NCBI GenBank assembly: GCA_963839095.1
Contig: CAWIUF010000064.1
Span: 186,001-250,000 of the forward strand
Direction of reading: 5' to 3'
Length of the DNA stretch: 64,000 nucleotides
DNA from: Palsa-504 sp963839095
GTDB taxonomy: Bacteria; Actinomycetota; Actinomycetes; Streptosporangiales; Streptosporangiaceae
This document shows positions 31,587 through 41,298 of the stretch, piece after piece. Below the pieces are notes generated by a model. The model was not told where the DNA came from, ran no database searches, and saw only the letters and a list, made by a program, of their open reading frames with translations. Within the stretch, counting starts at the first letter, position 1. Every line of letters begins with the position of its first letter. A program made the translations under genes and the position numbers.

Positions 31587-32216
31587 AGTTCGCCAGCCAG
31601 GTGCCGGGTGTCGTTCAGGGCGGCGAGCATCCATATTTCCTGGCCGAACCGATTGCGCCGCATGTTCCAGCGGGTAATCGATGCGTGAGCGGATTCGAAG
31701 CCGACTCGCGTCGAGGAACCCGGGGAGAGGCCGAGCAGCAAGGTCGCGGCGGCGTCCACGGTCTCGCCATGTCCGGCGATCAGGATGCACTGCCCTTCGT
31801 GCCGCCGTATCAGTCCGGGAAGAGCTGCCCCGCGCGGGCGAGGTACTGATTCCAGGTCTCCGAGCCGGGGGCGTATGGCCGGTAGGGATCAGACGGGGGC
31901 CGCCGAATGCCGCCTTGATCTCACCAGGGACGCCCGTCGGCCTCACCGTGGTGCGGGCCCTGAGTCCCGGCTCGATGTGCACCGGGAGTCCGAGCATGCC
32001 GGACAGGATCTGCGCTGATTCCTGGACCCGCCGCCGGGGCGCCGCGTACAGCACGTCGGGCAGAGCTTCGGCGTACAGCCGTTCGGCCAGCAGCCGGACC
32101 TGTGTGCGCCCGCGTTCGGTCAGACCGGTGCAGGTCTTCTCTCCCCCGGCCACGCCGGCGAGGTTGCAGTGTGCCTCGCCGTGGCGGGTGAGCAGCAGGC
32201 TGGTGATCACGGCCAT
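31583..32216 (-). CDS. Histidine phosphatase (phosphoglycerate-mutase-like), one frameshift
   Basis: Begins MAVITSLLLTRHGEAHCNLA, with the phosphohistidine RHG motif; TGLTERGRTQVRLLAERL and YAAPRRRVQESAQIL follow. After a frame change near 31920 comes CILIAGHGETVDAAATLL (second catalytic His) and RRNRFGQEIWMLAALNDTRH. About 210 residues, the normal size. An alternative start at 32328 (ATG overlapping the previous stop) would require another indel. The stop overlaps the next GTG. Could dephosphorylate a nucleotide or sugar phosphate in the pathway. Confidence 0.78.
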
Positions 32217-32327
32217 GGGCTGGCCCCTTCCGTCCCGGAGCTGGGCCGACCTCTACGCCAGCGGCGGGTGTAGCGGCCGTCCGCCGCGTACCGGCTGGTG
32301 AGGATGTGATGACCTCCGCCCAGTTCA

Positions 32328-32959
32328 TCAGCTCAGCCCAGGTGACGCCAGGAAGTGCCCCGCAGTGTCTCGCGGCGGCGGTGTTGTAACCCTGAGTGCC
32401 GCGGCGACCTGTTCATCTGGCAGCGCGCCGTAGGTCATGGCGAGGGTGACGACGAGTTTGGCCAGGTCGTAGCCGAACGGGGCGAGGGTGAGGTCGTCGA
32501 AGTCGACGGTGACCGCGGGCCCGTCCGCAGTGATCAGGAAGTTCCGCGGGTTGGCGTCCTTGTTGAACGCGGCCGGGCCGGAAGCCCGAGACCAGCAGCC
32601 GCTGGGCGCGGGAGACGTTCATCAGCCCGTTCCGGGTACGTTACCGGCGCGCAGTTCACGCGCCACGGCATCGACGCGCCTGTGCGGAAAGGACGGCAGC
32701 GTATGGTCGCGCATCGCGCGATGCGGCTTGGTCAGTCGGCCTGGTGCAGTCGCCACGCGAAGGCACGGCCGTGCACGTCGCCGAGATGGGCCGCGAGCAT
32801 GGAGATCTTCCGGGCGGGCCCGGCGGCCGTCGATGCGCTGGAAGCGGGAGCTGGCCGCTCGCGGCTGGCAATGCCGGGAGAGACGCCGGCTTCCAGCTCT
32901 GCGAGCCAGCGGTAATTGGCCTCGGCGCCTGCCTGGCGGCGGAAGAGGTAGTGCTTCAC
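32328..32959 (-). CDS. APH-family phosphotransferase, frameshifted
   Basis: GTG at 32959 overlaps the methyltransferase stop as GTGA. Reads MKHYLFRRQAGAEANYRWLA, LAAHLGDVHGRAFAWRLHQA, then FNKDANPRNFLITADGPAVT (catalytic-loop Asp and Asn) and VDFDDLTLAPFGYDLAKLVV. This is an aminoglycoside/choline-kinase-like C-lobe with a short N-lobe (about 210 residues). The end GHFLASPGLS meets an ATG as TGATGA. Frame changes near 32890, 32745, 32640 and 32575. The substrate is likely a pathway intermediate; unknown. Confidence 0.65.
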
Positions 32960-33816
32960 GAAACGGCCTGCTCAGCGGTGCCTCCGGCGGCCGGCGGGCG
33001 ACCAGGTAGGTGACGACGGAGGTCGCCGTGACCGGCACGTCGGGAAGACTTCGCCGCAGGGCGGCGGCCAGGGCCGCAGGATCCCGGCCAGGGCGGGCGG
33101 CAGGTCGTACTTGGGTGAGGTCGCCAGGTACTCGGCGACATCGGCGAGCTGCCGGGAAGGTGAAGCGGTGGGTTTCGTGGATGACCTGCCGGACGTCAGG
33201 CTCGCGGCGGCGAGTTGTCGATGTTGCCGCTGTGGGCGGTCCTGGTACAGGCTCGGGCGGCCGGCCGCTGCGGGGTCGAGGCCGGAGGCGGCGACCAGCT
33301 GGTCGAGTTCCCGGTAGCTGTCGGCGGACTTGACCGCGAAGATCGCCGTCCCGCCCGGGACCAGGCAGCGGGTGATCTCGGCGATGACGCTGCCGGGTGA
33401 CGGGCGAGTGGTAGAGGCAGAACGCCGCGACGACCAGGTCGCAGCTGCGTCCGGCGAGAGGCAGCCGGTGGAAATCGGCGCAGACCGCTACCGCCCGCGC
33501 GGCGGCAGGCGAGCCGCTCCTTGTCGCGGCCAGCAGCGCGGCCGACAGGTCGACCGCGACGATCCGGGCGCGCGGGAAGCCGGTCCGGCGAGCATGCAGC
33601 GTGGTCGTGCCGCGACCGCAGCCGATGTCCGCGACGAGCGGCGTCGCTGGTCCCGACGGCCTGCGCGGCGAGATCGGCGATGACGTCGGCGGCGTGCCGG
33701 CCGGTGACCCGGGCCCGGTGCAGGGCGCTGGTACGGCGGGCGAGCCGGTCGGCCGAGGCGTAGAGCGGGCCGCGGACCTGGCCGGGTCGGTGAAGGGGTT
33801 AGCGCGCGGTCCTCAT
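32956..33816 (-). CDS. Class I SAM-dependent methyltransferase, frameshifted
   Basis: Rossmann methyltransferase. Motif I reads VADIGCGRGTTTLHARRTGF, the acidic end of strand 2 is RIVAVDLSAALLAA, motif II/III around AVCADFHRLPLAGRSCDLVV then AAFCLYHSP. The C-terminal part TAIFAVKSADSYRELDQLVA and the end PAAGGTAEQAVS follow in other frames. ATG at 33816 overlaps the kinase TGA as ATGA. Ubiquinone/menaquinone-type small-molecule methylase family; acceptor unknown. Confidence 0.75.
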
Positions 33817-34353
33817 GGCTGCGGCTCGGCCGGGGCGGCTGGAGCCCGGCGCGGCGACGTCGCGAGGTAGCGGCGGGCGGCGCGGCGGCTGCGCAGGACG
33901 ATCGACCTGGGCGTTCCGGCGTGCTCGGCGATCAGGGCGCGGACGCGCGGGGCCATCGTGCTTGCGGTAGCCGAGGATGTAGCGGATGAAGTTCCAGGTG
34001 ATCCGGTCGTAGACGCCGATCGCCGTCGTGCTGGCCGCCGCCGTGCCGCAGCCGGCGCTGGAGCGATGCCCCACAGGCAGGTCGAGCGCGGGCAGGTCGA
34101 GGAAGATGACGGTGTCGGCGGCTTCAGCCGGATCGGCAGGGTGGAGGCGTAGTTGCCGTCGATGATCCACCGCGGCGCGGCGACGAGGTCGCGCTGCAGG
34201 GCGGCGAACTCCTCCTTGGCCAGCGTGTTCCAGTCCTCGTCGTAGTACAGGGCGTCGAGGTGGGTGAGCGTGATGCCCGAGCGAGGTCGCCGAGTGCGCG
34301 GGCGAGGTGGACTTGCCGCTGCCGCCGCAGCCGATGATGGCGATCCTGTCCAT
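33813..34353 (-). CDS. P-loop nucleotide/small-molecule kinase (topology-modulation FlaR-like), frameshifted
   Basis: An adenylate-kinase-like P-loop protein of about 178 residues. Walker A: IAIIGCGGSGKSTLARALGD; then WIIDGNYASTL (substrate-loop motif of this family), DTVIFLDLPALDLPVGHRS and YDRITWNFIRYILGYRK. The family is annotated as DNA topology modulation protein but is related to nucleotide kinases. Start ATG at 34353, 12 bases after the glycosyltransferase stop; the end overlaps the methyltransferase ATG. Frames change near 34280 and 34125. A nucleotide-monophosphate kinase role would fit the neighbours but is inference. Confidence 0.72.
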
Positions 34354-34364
34354 GGGCCGCGACG

Positions 34365-35451
34365 CTAGCGGCCGGCGGCGGGCGCCGGCGGCAGGACACG
34401 CAGACACTGGCATCGGTCGAGCCTCCGAGAATGCGGTCGAGGACGGCGAGCTGGCGGGAAGCCGGAAGAGGTCGAGCCGCGCGAGGCAGTCGGCGATCAG
34501 CTCGGCGTGCTCGGCGGTCCGGCGATGGCCTGGCAGCCGGCTGATGCGGTCGGCGGCCTGCGTCGCCCGGTGGCCACGTGCAGTGCCGGGGGCGTGAACG
34601 CGGCGGCGCACGGATCGCTGGCCGGGGTGAGGGGCAGGCAGCCGGCGAGCACGGCCTCGAAGAGCCGCTGGGTCATCTGCCCGGCGCCGGCGTACCGGTC
34701 GGGCAGCAGCAGCACCGTGGCCAGCGCCGACCGTACAGCTCGCCGACGTCGGGGAACGGGAGCGGCCGATGAAGCTGACGTGCGGCCAGGCCGTCGGTGC
34801 GGGTCCATTTCCCGGCGACCAGGTGCGGTGCTCGGGCGGCGGCCGGGCGCGAAGAAGCGGTCGAACGCGTCGTCGCGGTCGTACTGGTTGCCGACGTAGA
34901 CCAGCGGCAGTCGGCCGGGCATCGCGGCCAGGCGACCGGGTCGGCGCGCGTCGAGGGCGTCGTCGGCGACGGGGAACAGCAGGCTGACCGCGCCGGCGCT
35001 GGGTGCAGGCGGCCTCGCAGACGGTGACGTTGCGGCATGGGCGCGCAGCGGGTCGAGTCGGCCGGCAGTTGCCGGTCCTTGTCCCACAGGATCGTCGGAG
35101 CCGGTGCCGAGCGGTGTAGTGGTCGAGCAGCTCGTCCTGGCGGTGCAGGTCGCAGGTGTGGCCGGGGCTGCCGCACGCGGTGGTGTTGCGGCCGGGGATG
35201 GGCCAGCGCCACTCGAGGAACAGCGCGTCGATGTCCGGCAGCCCGTCGTCCCAGGGTAGCGGCCGGCGCAGGTCGTAGCCCGGCTTCGTCCAGGTCGCGG
35301 TTGGCGTTGCAGGAACACGATGTCGTGCCCGGCGGCGATGCAGCCCGTCGATGAGGGTGCGGCGGTGGCTGCGCCCGCCGTCGGGGGTGTCGGTGATGCC
35401 GGGGCCGAGGAACCCCCAGAAGCTGTAGCCGATCCTCACTTGGTCACCCAC
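34365..35451 (-). CDS. Glycosyltransferase (CgeB/GT1-like), frameshifted
   Basis: N-terminal strand VRIGYSFWGFLGPGITDTPD with a Gly-rich donor loop, then IDALFLEWRWPIPGRNT. Near the middle LPLVYVGNQYDRDDAFDRFF, and near the end LATVLLLPDRYAGAGQMTQR then LFEAVLAGCLPLTPA, typical of the C-terminal donor-binding domain of CgeB-like glycosyltransferases. Start GTG 35451 or 35439, overlapping the carbamoyltransferase stop at 35444. Frames change several times. Acceptor may be the modified base or nucleoside made by the neighbours; that is inference. Confidence 0.68.
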
Positions 35452-37177
35452 CAGCGCCGTCGAGCATCAGCCCGTCCAGGCCGCTGGCGGCCAGGCAGTC
35501 CAGGGCCATCTCCGGGGTGCCGCAGATCGGTTTGCCCTTGACGTTGAGCGAGGTGTTGATCAGCACGGGGACGCCGGTGAGCGTCGGCGAATCGGTCGAG
35601 AAGTCGGCGAGGAACGGGTTCTGCTCCGGGGTCACGGTCTGGACGCGGGCGGTGCCGTTGGCGTGCACGACCGGCGGGGATCGTGTCGCGGGCCAGGTCG
35701 GTGACGCCGGACGGCGATCGACATGAACGGGCTGGCTGGGCGAGCGTGAAGTAGTCGCGCGGCGTGCGTCGGCCAGGACGACCGGGGCGAACGGGCGGAA
35801 CGGCTCACGGAACTTCACCGCGGCGTTCAGCCGGTCCGGCGACGTCCGGCAGCAGCGGGGAGGCGAGGATCGACCGGTTGCCCAGCGCCCGCGGCCCGGC
35901 CTCCAGCCGGCCCTGGAACAGCCCGACGATCTTGCCCGTCGGCGAGCTGAGCCGCCAGGAACCGGGCCGGGTCGGCCAGCTGCCGCGCGGCAGGCCGGGC
36001 TGCGGCGCCGGGCGGCGGCGTGAAGTCCGGGTAGGCCGGGCCGAGGTAGCAGCGACGCGCACCGGGCCGCCGGGAGCGACGCCGGTGACGTCCAGGTGCG
36101 CGGCGAGGGCGGCGCCGATCGCGGTGCCGGAATCGCCGGGGGCGGGCGGCACGTAACACCTCGTCGAACAGGCCGGTCGGCGAGGATCTTGCCGATGCCG
36201 ACGCAGTTCATCGCGACGCCGCCGCCCACGCACAGCCGCCGCGACGCCGGTCACGCGCCCGGGCGCGGCGGGCCAGGTGGACCATCACCTGCTCGGTGCG
36301 TTCCTGCAGCGCCGCCGCGAGGTCGCGCGTGGACCTGGGTCGACGTCCTCGCCGGAGGTCGCGGGCGGGCAGGTCGCGGCGGTGAAGCCGGGCTGACGCG
36401 CGGCCAGCCGTGCCGGAGCACCCGCAGCGGGAACAGCGCCGGGTCGAGCGCGAACCCGGTCGGCGGTGAGCGGGATCGCCTGGGCGAACAGGCCGCGGAA
36501 CCGGGCCGGGTCGCCGAGCGCGGCCAGGGCCATCACCGTGCCTTCCTCGTCGCCGCGCCGCCAGCCCAGATGCTCGGTGACCGCGCCGTAGGCGTAGCCG
36601 AGGCGAGGCCGGGATCGCTGATCGTCTCGCTGATCCGGTACCGGACCTCCGCCGGCGAGGCGACGTGGCCGGGGCCGATGGTGGTGGTGCAGGTCTCGCC
36701 GAGGCTGTCGACGATCAGGACGGCCGCCTCGTCGAAGCCGGAGGCGGCGAACGCGTACAGGCCGTGGGCCCGGTGGTGCGGACGCCGCGCACCTGGCGTG
36801 CGGGAACATGCCTTGCAGGATCTGCATGCGCTGCCGGTACCGGCGGTGGACGACGGCGAAGCTCGCCGCGCGCGGCAGCGCCCGGGACCGGGTCGCGGGC
36901 CTGAGCAGGTGACCGGGCATGCCGGCGATGCCGGCCAGGTAGCGGTGCCCGGCGAAGTTGTAGGCGACGACGTCGACGTCGGCGCTGGTCAGGCCGGCGT
37001 CGCGCGAGCAGCCACTCGCACGGCCTCGGCGGGGTACTCGCGGGTGTGCTTGACCCCGGACAGGCGTTCCTCCTCCGCCATGCCGGTCAGCGCGTCCGCC
37101 GGTGATCAGGGCGGCAGCGGAATCGTGGGTGAATGAGCACAGCCCGAGCACGTCGGACGGCGGTCGCGCGGTCTCAC
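35444..37177 (-). CDS. Carbamoyltransferase, NodU/CmcH/TobZ family, frameshifted
   Basis: Two-domain O-carbamoyltransferase, about 570 residues, using carbamoyl phosphate and ATP. N-terminal Kae1-like domain: VLGLCSFTHDSAAALI (His-Asp metal motif), DVDVVAYNFAGHRYLAG, GTVMALAALGDPARFRGLFA. C-terminal YrdC-like domain: GLFQGRLEAGPRALGNRSIL, REPFRPFAPVVL, VLINTSLNVKGKPICGTPEM. All family signatures are present, though in several frames. GTG at 37177 overlaps the preceding TGA. Directly downstream of the thymidylate-synthase homologue; together they could make carbamoyloxymethyl-pyrimidine. Confidence 0.85.
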
Positions 37178-38142
37178 CGCTGCGCCTCCTTCAGCGCGCG
37201 GCGGCTGCCGGCGGTCGAGGTGGCTCGTACCAGCGGCCGCAGCGCGCTCGGCCAGCGGCCCGCCGTGACTGGCCGCGATGCAACCGGGCTGCCTCCCGGT
37301 CCCCGGCCTTGCGGGCGCGGTAGCTGGCCAGCACGGCGGCCAGCTCCGCCCAGCCCGGCTCGTCGCCGGGGCATGCCGCCGATCACGCGTGCTGAGCAGC
37401 TCGGTCGAAGCGTCGTCCCAGGGCACGGCGAGCGGCGCATCAGCGGGCCGGGCACGGCGGCCGCGGAGAGCTGCTGCGCCGTCGGCATGTCGCGGTCGTA
37501 CAGGTGCAGGGAGTCGACGCGATGAGCCGGTAGCTGCCCAGCTCCGCGCCGAGCCAGCCGGCGAGCAGCTCCTGCAGCATGGTGGCGGTGAAGATGTCGT
37601 AGCAGAACCCGAGCCACACGTCCTGGCTGCGCATCGTGGTGTGCATGTGCAGGCGGCCGTCGCGGAGGAAGAACCGGTACCCAGCGTGCACGGCACGTCC
37701 TTGTGGCCGCGGGCGTCGGCTTCGGGGTCGTAGAGCTGGATGACCGCCTGCCGGGTGTCCGGGTCGCGGCGAGCAGCCTGCCGGACCTGGGCGAGCTGGT
37801 CGATCGCGCCGTGCCAGCGGCGCATCCGCGGCCCGTACGCGCCCAGCAGCCGCCCGTCATCGGCGTAGTCGGCCAGGCGCCCGTTGTAAGTCGAAGATCC
37901 ACGGGTCATCCGAGCCGGACAGGATCCACACCGCCTCGGCGACGGCGAAGGCCGGGTTGATCACCCGGGCCGGCGGCACGTCCACCAGCCGGCGGCGCGG
38001 GTCGGTCAGCGTCAGGGTCGCGCCGAGCACCTCGATGGTCGGCCATGCCGCGCGGCGCGGCCGGCTTGCCCGAGGCCAGCACGGCGCGGCAAGCCCCGGT
38101 GAACAGCTCGCTCGCCGAGCCCGCGGTCAGGGTGAGCGTCAC
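37174..38142 (-). CDS. Thymidylate-synthase homologue with Asp at base-recognition site, frameshifted
   Basis: A thymidylate-synthase-superfamily enzyme, about 320 residues. Seen: TLTDPRRRLVDVPPARVINP, LLGAYGPRMRRWHGAIDQL, RDPDTRQAVIQLYDPEA, catalytic Cys in KDVPCTLGYRF, then MRSQDVWLGFCYDIFTATML and LGAELGSYRLI. In E. coli ThyA the segment RSCDVFLGLPFNIA contains Asn177, which reads uracil; here that residue is Asp (CYDIF). Asp at this site is the hallmark of cytosine-using (hydroxymethylating) members such as T4 dCMP hydroxymethylase. GTGA overlaps at both ends. Frames change near 38045, 37890, 37770, 37680 and 37515. Confidence 0.82.
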
Positions 38143-39123
38143 AGCGCCGCCTCCACCGTCGCGAGCCGGCCGGGTGCTCCCGGGCGGTCAGCCATTCCCA
38201 CTGCCTGCGCAGCCCTTCGGCCAGGTCCACCTGGGGCTGGTAGCCGAGCAGGTCACGCGCCTTGGTCAGGTCGGCGGCGGTCGCGTCGACGTCACCGGGC
38301 TGGGCAACCCGCCGCAGACGGCACCTCGGCGCCCGCGAGCGCTGGCGATCGCCTCGCACGGCCTGCACAGCGGCACGCTGCGGCCGGAGGCCGACATTGA
38401 CCACCTCGGCCCGCGCCGTCGGCGGTGCGCTGCGGCAATCGTCGCGGCCACGGCGTCGGAGACGTAGGTGAAGTCCCGGCGCTGGGCGCCCGTACCGTAC
38501 AGCGGGACCGCCCGGCCAGACAGCGCGGCGCGCATGATCCGGCTGAACGCCATGTCCGGGCCGCTGACGCGGGCCGTAGACGGTGAAGTACCGCAGCGCG
38601 ACCACCGACGTGGCCGCGCGCCGGGCCGGTTCGCGTAAGCCAGGCACAGCCGCTCGGCCGCCAGCTTGGACACCCCGTACGGCGAAGCGGGGAGCGGCGG
38701 GTCGGTCTCCCGCGAGGGCTTCCGTTGCCTGGGCCGTAGACGCTGGACGAGGACGCGAACACCAGCCGCGGCACCTCGGCACGCGCGCACGCCTCCAGCA
38801 GCCGCTGGGTACCCGAGCACGTTCACGGTCAGGTAGTCGGCGAACTGTCGCCCCAGGACCGCCGCACGCCCGGCAGGCCCGCCAGGTGGAACACCACCTG
38901 GACGCCTTCCAGCAGCATGCGCCAGGTCCGCGCCCGTGACGTCACCCGGCCACAAACTGGAAGCGGGGATCGCCGCATGAGCTCAGCCAGGTTCTCTGCC
39001 GCCACCGGGTCGCTGGCCGGGGACGCGCGTCAAGGCCGGTCACGGCCAGCCCCGGCGCAGCAAATCGGCCGCCAGGTGCGAGCCGATAAACCCGGCCACG
39101 CCAGTAACCAGTGCGCGTTCCAT
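38139..39123 (-). CDS. NAD-dependent epimerase/dehydratase (extended SDR), frameshifted
   Basis: Nucleotide-sugar SDR enzyme. N-terminal NAD motif LVTGVAGFIGSHLAADLLRR; VVFHLAGLPGVR; SSSSVYGPGNG; catalytic YxxxK in SPYGVSKLAAERLCLAY; RAVPLYGTGAQRRDFTYVSD; C-term KARDLLGYQPQVDLAEGLRR and QWEWL. ATG at 39123 has a near-perfect ribosome-binding site AGGAGGTGAC. It ends LATVEAAL overlapping the next GTG. Frames change near 39035, 38950, 38720 and elsewhere. UDP-glucose 4-epimerase-like; it would supply a sugar donor for the glycosyltransferase. Confidence 0.8.
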
Positions 39124-39704
39124 GTCACCTCCTGATTTGGGTTGAGGTCGAGTCGCTCGTTGCCGGAGCCCGGCCTGGTGTGGCCGGACTCCGTGCCGTT
39201 TGGCATGCCGTTCACCGGTGGGATCCGCCCTGCGGCAATTCGCCGTCGGCCGGGACGGCTGGGGATAGGGAACTCGGCCCAGACGCACTTCCCTGGCCCG
39301 GAAGGGGCGTAGTACCAGCCCCACCGGGCGCTTGTGAGTTCGTGGACCAGGTCAAGGCCCCGGCCACTCTCGTCGGTATCGCCGGCGCTCTTGCGGGCTG
39401 GCACGCCGTCGGCTTCATCCCAGACTTCAGCGACCAGGACCGCCTCGCCGACGAACAGCCTGACCTGGATCACGGGTATGCGTTCGTCGAAGGCGGCGGG
39501 GTGCCCGTAAGGGCAGGCGGACGCATTGACCGCGTTGGCGGTAAGCTCGCTGACCACGAGTTCAACGGTGTCTGTCAGCTCGCTCAGCCGCCATACGGCG
39601 AGCGTGCCCCGTGCATGGCCGCGCGCGGTGGCAGGCGCGGTTCGCAGGGCACCCAGCGGCGGCAGGACACTCGCCGCCAGCCAGGCCGCAGGCTGGCCGC
39701 TCAC
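39030..39704 (-). CDS. ATP-binding protein, RsbW/SpoIIAB-like HATPase
   Basis: A GHKL-fold single-domain ATPase. N-box ELVVSELTANAVNAS; later AEVWDEADGVPARKSAGDTD and SGRGLDLVHELTSARWGWYY (G-box). Such proteins act as anti-sigma kinases or stand-alone regulators in actinomycetes and are abundant beside mobile-island genes. GTG at 39704 overlaps the previous stop as GTGA. The frame continues 93 bases into the epimerase gene; the true end may be earlier if an indel hides a stop. Probably regulates the gene chain it begins. Confidence 0.75.
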   Translation of the reverse strand: MSGQPAAWLAASVLPPLGALRTAPATARGHARGTLAVWRLSELTDTVELVVSELTANAVNASACPYGHPAAFDERIPVIQVRLFVGEAVLVAEVWDEADGVPARKSAGDTDESGRGLDLVHELTSARWGWYYAPSGPGKCVWAEFPIPSRPGRRRIAAGRIPPVNGMPNGTESGHTRPGSGNERLDLNPNQEVTWNAHWLLAWPGLSARTWRPICCAGAGRDRP

Positions 39705-40071
39705 CGCACACCCCTGGCGCCGGTTGCGGAGGTCTTCTCGCGTATGAGCATCAGGCGCCTGCCTGTATCCACGATGACGGCGAGCCGGATCCGGCCGCCT
39801 GGCCGTGGCCGAGGTGCGCCCGCGTGGGAATGACGACCCCGTAGCTGGGCTCCATGGTGAGCACGTCGAGCAGACCGGTGAAGCCGGGTGCCTGCACGGT
39901 GTCGTCGCCGGTGTCGGTGAACACCGCCGCGAGCGTCAGCTCGTGCTGCTCGCAGTACCCGGCCAGTGCCCTGCTGAGCGCGGCACGGCGGGCCCGGCAC
40001 ACTGCGGTCAGGAGCAGGTAGCCGTAGACGACCGGCCCCGACACCTGCCGCTGCTCGGTAATGAGCCCCAT
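39701..40071 (-). CDS. Small resolvase-like protein, one frameshift
   Basis: About 123 residues: VVYGYLLLTAVCRARRAALS, AGYCEQHELTLAAVFTDTGD, LDVLTMEPSYGVVIPTRAHL, then after a one-base change near 39800 RLAVIVDTGRRLMLIREK. The layout resembles the N-terminal catalytic domain of serine recombinases (a YGY start and a nucleotide-like fold), but no clear catalytic Ser is seen, so recombination activity is doubtful. ATG at 40071 with GGGAGGG upstream. It starts the overlapping minus-strand chain. Confidence 0.55.
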
Positions 40072-40224
40072 GTGCTTCCCTCCCGCCTGGCAAGGTCTCT
40101 GCCATTGAGCATCCGGGTTGGCGCAGACGCGGCCAATGACCACGTGTAGTACTTCCGTCGCACTTTCGGTGCAGCGTCCGGGAGGATCGTGCTTGCATGG
40201 AAAGCAGAAGGGAGGCGGTTCCCG
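40072..40224. promoter_or_regulatory. Divergent promoter region of the modification cluster
   Basis: A 153-base gap between the minus-strand chain and the plus-strand XRE operon. Both sets presumably start here, and the XRE protein may bind it. The AGTACTTCCGTCGCACT area (about 40147) is the least GC-rich part. I see no certain operator. Confidence 0.4.
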
Positions 40225-41298
40225 GTGAGCACCGTGCAACTGTGGACCGGGCGCGAGACCCGCGCCCTGCGCAGGGCGCTGCGGCTGAGCGTCCGCGCGT
40301 TCGCCGAGCACCTGGGCGTCGCCCCGCGCACAGTGTCGAAGTGGGAGCGCCTCGGCGAGACGACCCGGCCCTACCCGGACACGCAGGCCATCTTGGACAC
40401 CGCGCTGCAACGGGCGACAGCAGATGCACAGGCGCGGTTCCAGATCCTGCTGGCCGGCACCCCGTACGCCCCGACGCTGCCGAGGCAAGCCCCGTCAGCC
40501 TGGGACTTCGAGACCTGGGCGGATGACCTGGAGCGGGCCGTCATCGCGCTGTCCCGGCAGGACTTCACCACCTCGACCATGCTCCCCGGGCGATGGCTGG
40601 CCCGGTTCCCGGCCGGGCAACTGGACGCCAGGGGCCTGTACCTGCACGCCCGGTCCCTGACCCTGCTCGGCGACGCGCACCGCGACCAGGGCAAGCTGCG
40701 CGGCCCGCAGTCCGCCATGAGCTCCTACCGCCGGGCACTGTCACTCTACGGCGAGCTGGACATCCCACGCCGCGTCGCGCAGATCGAGTTGTCCCTGACC
40801 GTCGTGTCCGAGATGGGCGGCGAGCTCCAGACCGCGGCTCGCGGCTACGCGCGACTCGCCGACGACGAGCGGCTCAGCGACCGGGACCGAGCCCGCTCAC
40901 GGCTGTGGATCGGGACCGCGCTGAGCAAGGACGGCGAGCACGCGCACGCCACAGCCGTGATGAGCGAGGCAGCCCGCGAGTTCGAGGACCTCGGCGAAGC
41001 CGAAGACTGGTCAGTCGCCCACCAGAAGCTCGCCCTCGCCTACCGCGGCGTTGGGAACCTCACGGAGGCCCAGCGGCTGATCACCATCGCCGGGGCGAGC
41101 GGCACCACCGGGACGCCGATGCAGAAGGTCCGCCTGTTCACCGCCCAGGCCCATATCCTGCTTTCGGACACCGGAACTCGCGCCCACGGACTGGCCCTGC
41201 TCGACGAGACCGCCCGGCTCGCGCTGGACAGTGGGCTGTCCCACCAACTGCGGTCTATCGAGTCCATCCGCATGGACGCGCTCGCCGAGGCCCGGTGA
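40225..41298 (+). CDS. XRE-family regulator with TPR-like C-terminal domain
   Basis: An intact 357-residue protein. HTH: LRRALRLSVRAFAEHLGVAP then RTVSKWERLGE (residues about 10-45). The rest is helical repeats (LDARGLYLHARSLTLLGDAH, VAQIELSLTVVSEMGGELQT, LGEAEDWSVAHQKLALAYRG), the pattern of actinomycete TPR regulators that respond to signals. GTG at 40225 is preferred because GGAGG lies nine bases upstream; an in-frame ATG-like start at 40189 lacks one. It overlaps the YdcF start as TGATG. Likely the regulator of the divergent cluster. Confidence 0.88.
   Translation: MSTVQLWTGRETRALRRALRLSVRAFAEHLGVAPRTVSKWERLGETTRPYPDTQAILDTALQRATADAQARFQILLAGTPYAPTLPRQAPSAWDFETWADDLERAVIALSRQDFTTSTMLPGRWLARFPAGQLDARGLYLHARSLTLLGDAHRDQGKLRGPQSAMSSYRRALSLYGELDIPRRVAQIELSLTVVSEMGGELQTAARGYARLADDERLSDRDRARSRLWIGTALSKDGEHAHATAVMSEAAREFEDLGEAEDWSVAHQKLALAYRGVGNLTEAQRLITIAGASGTTGTPMQKVRLFTAQAHILLSDTGTRAHGLALLDETARLALDSGLSHQLRSIESIRMDALAEAR

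Noticed and set aside
39701..40071. Active serine recombinase
   Set aside because: The fold start resembles resolvases, but the catalytic Ser and Arg pattern is not evident and no DNA-binding domain follows.
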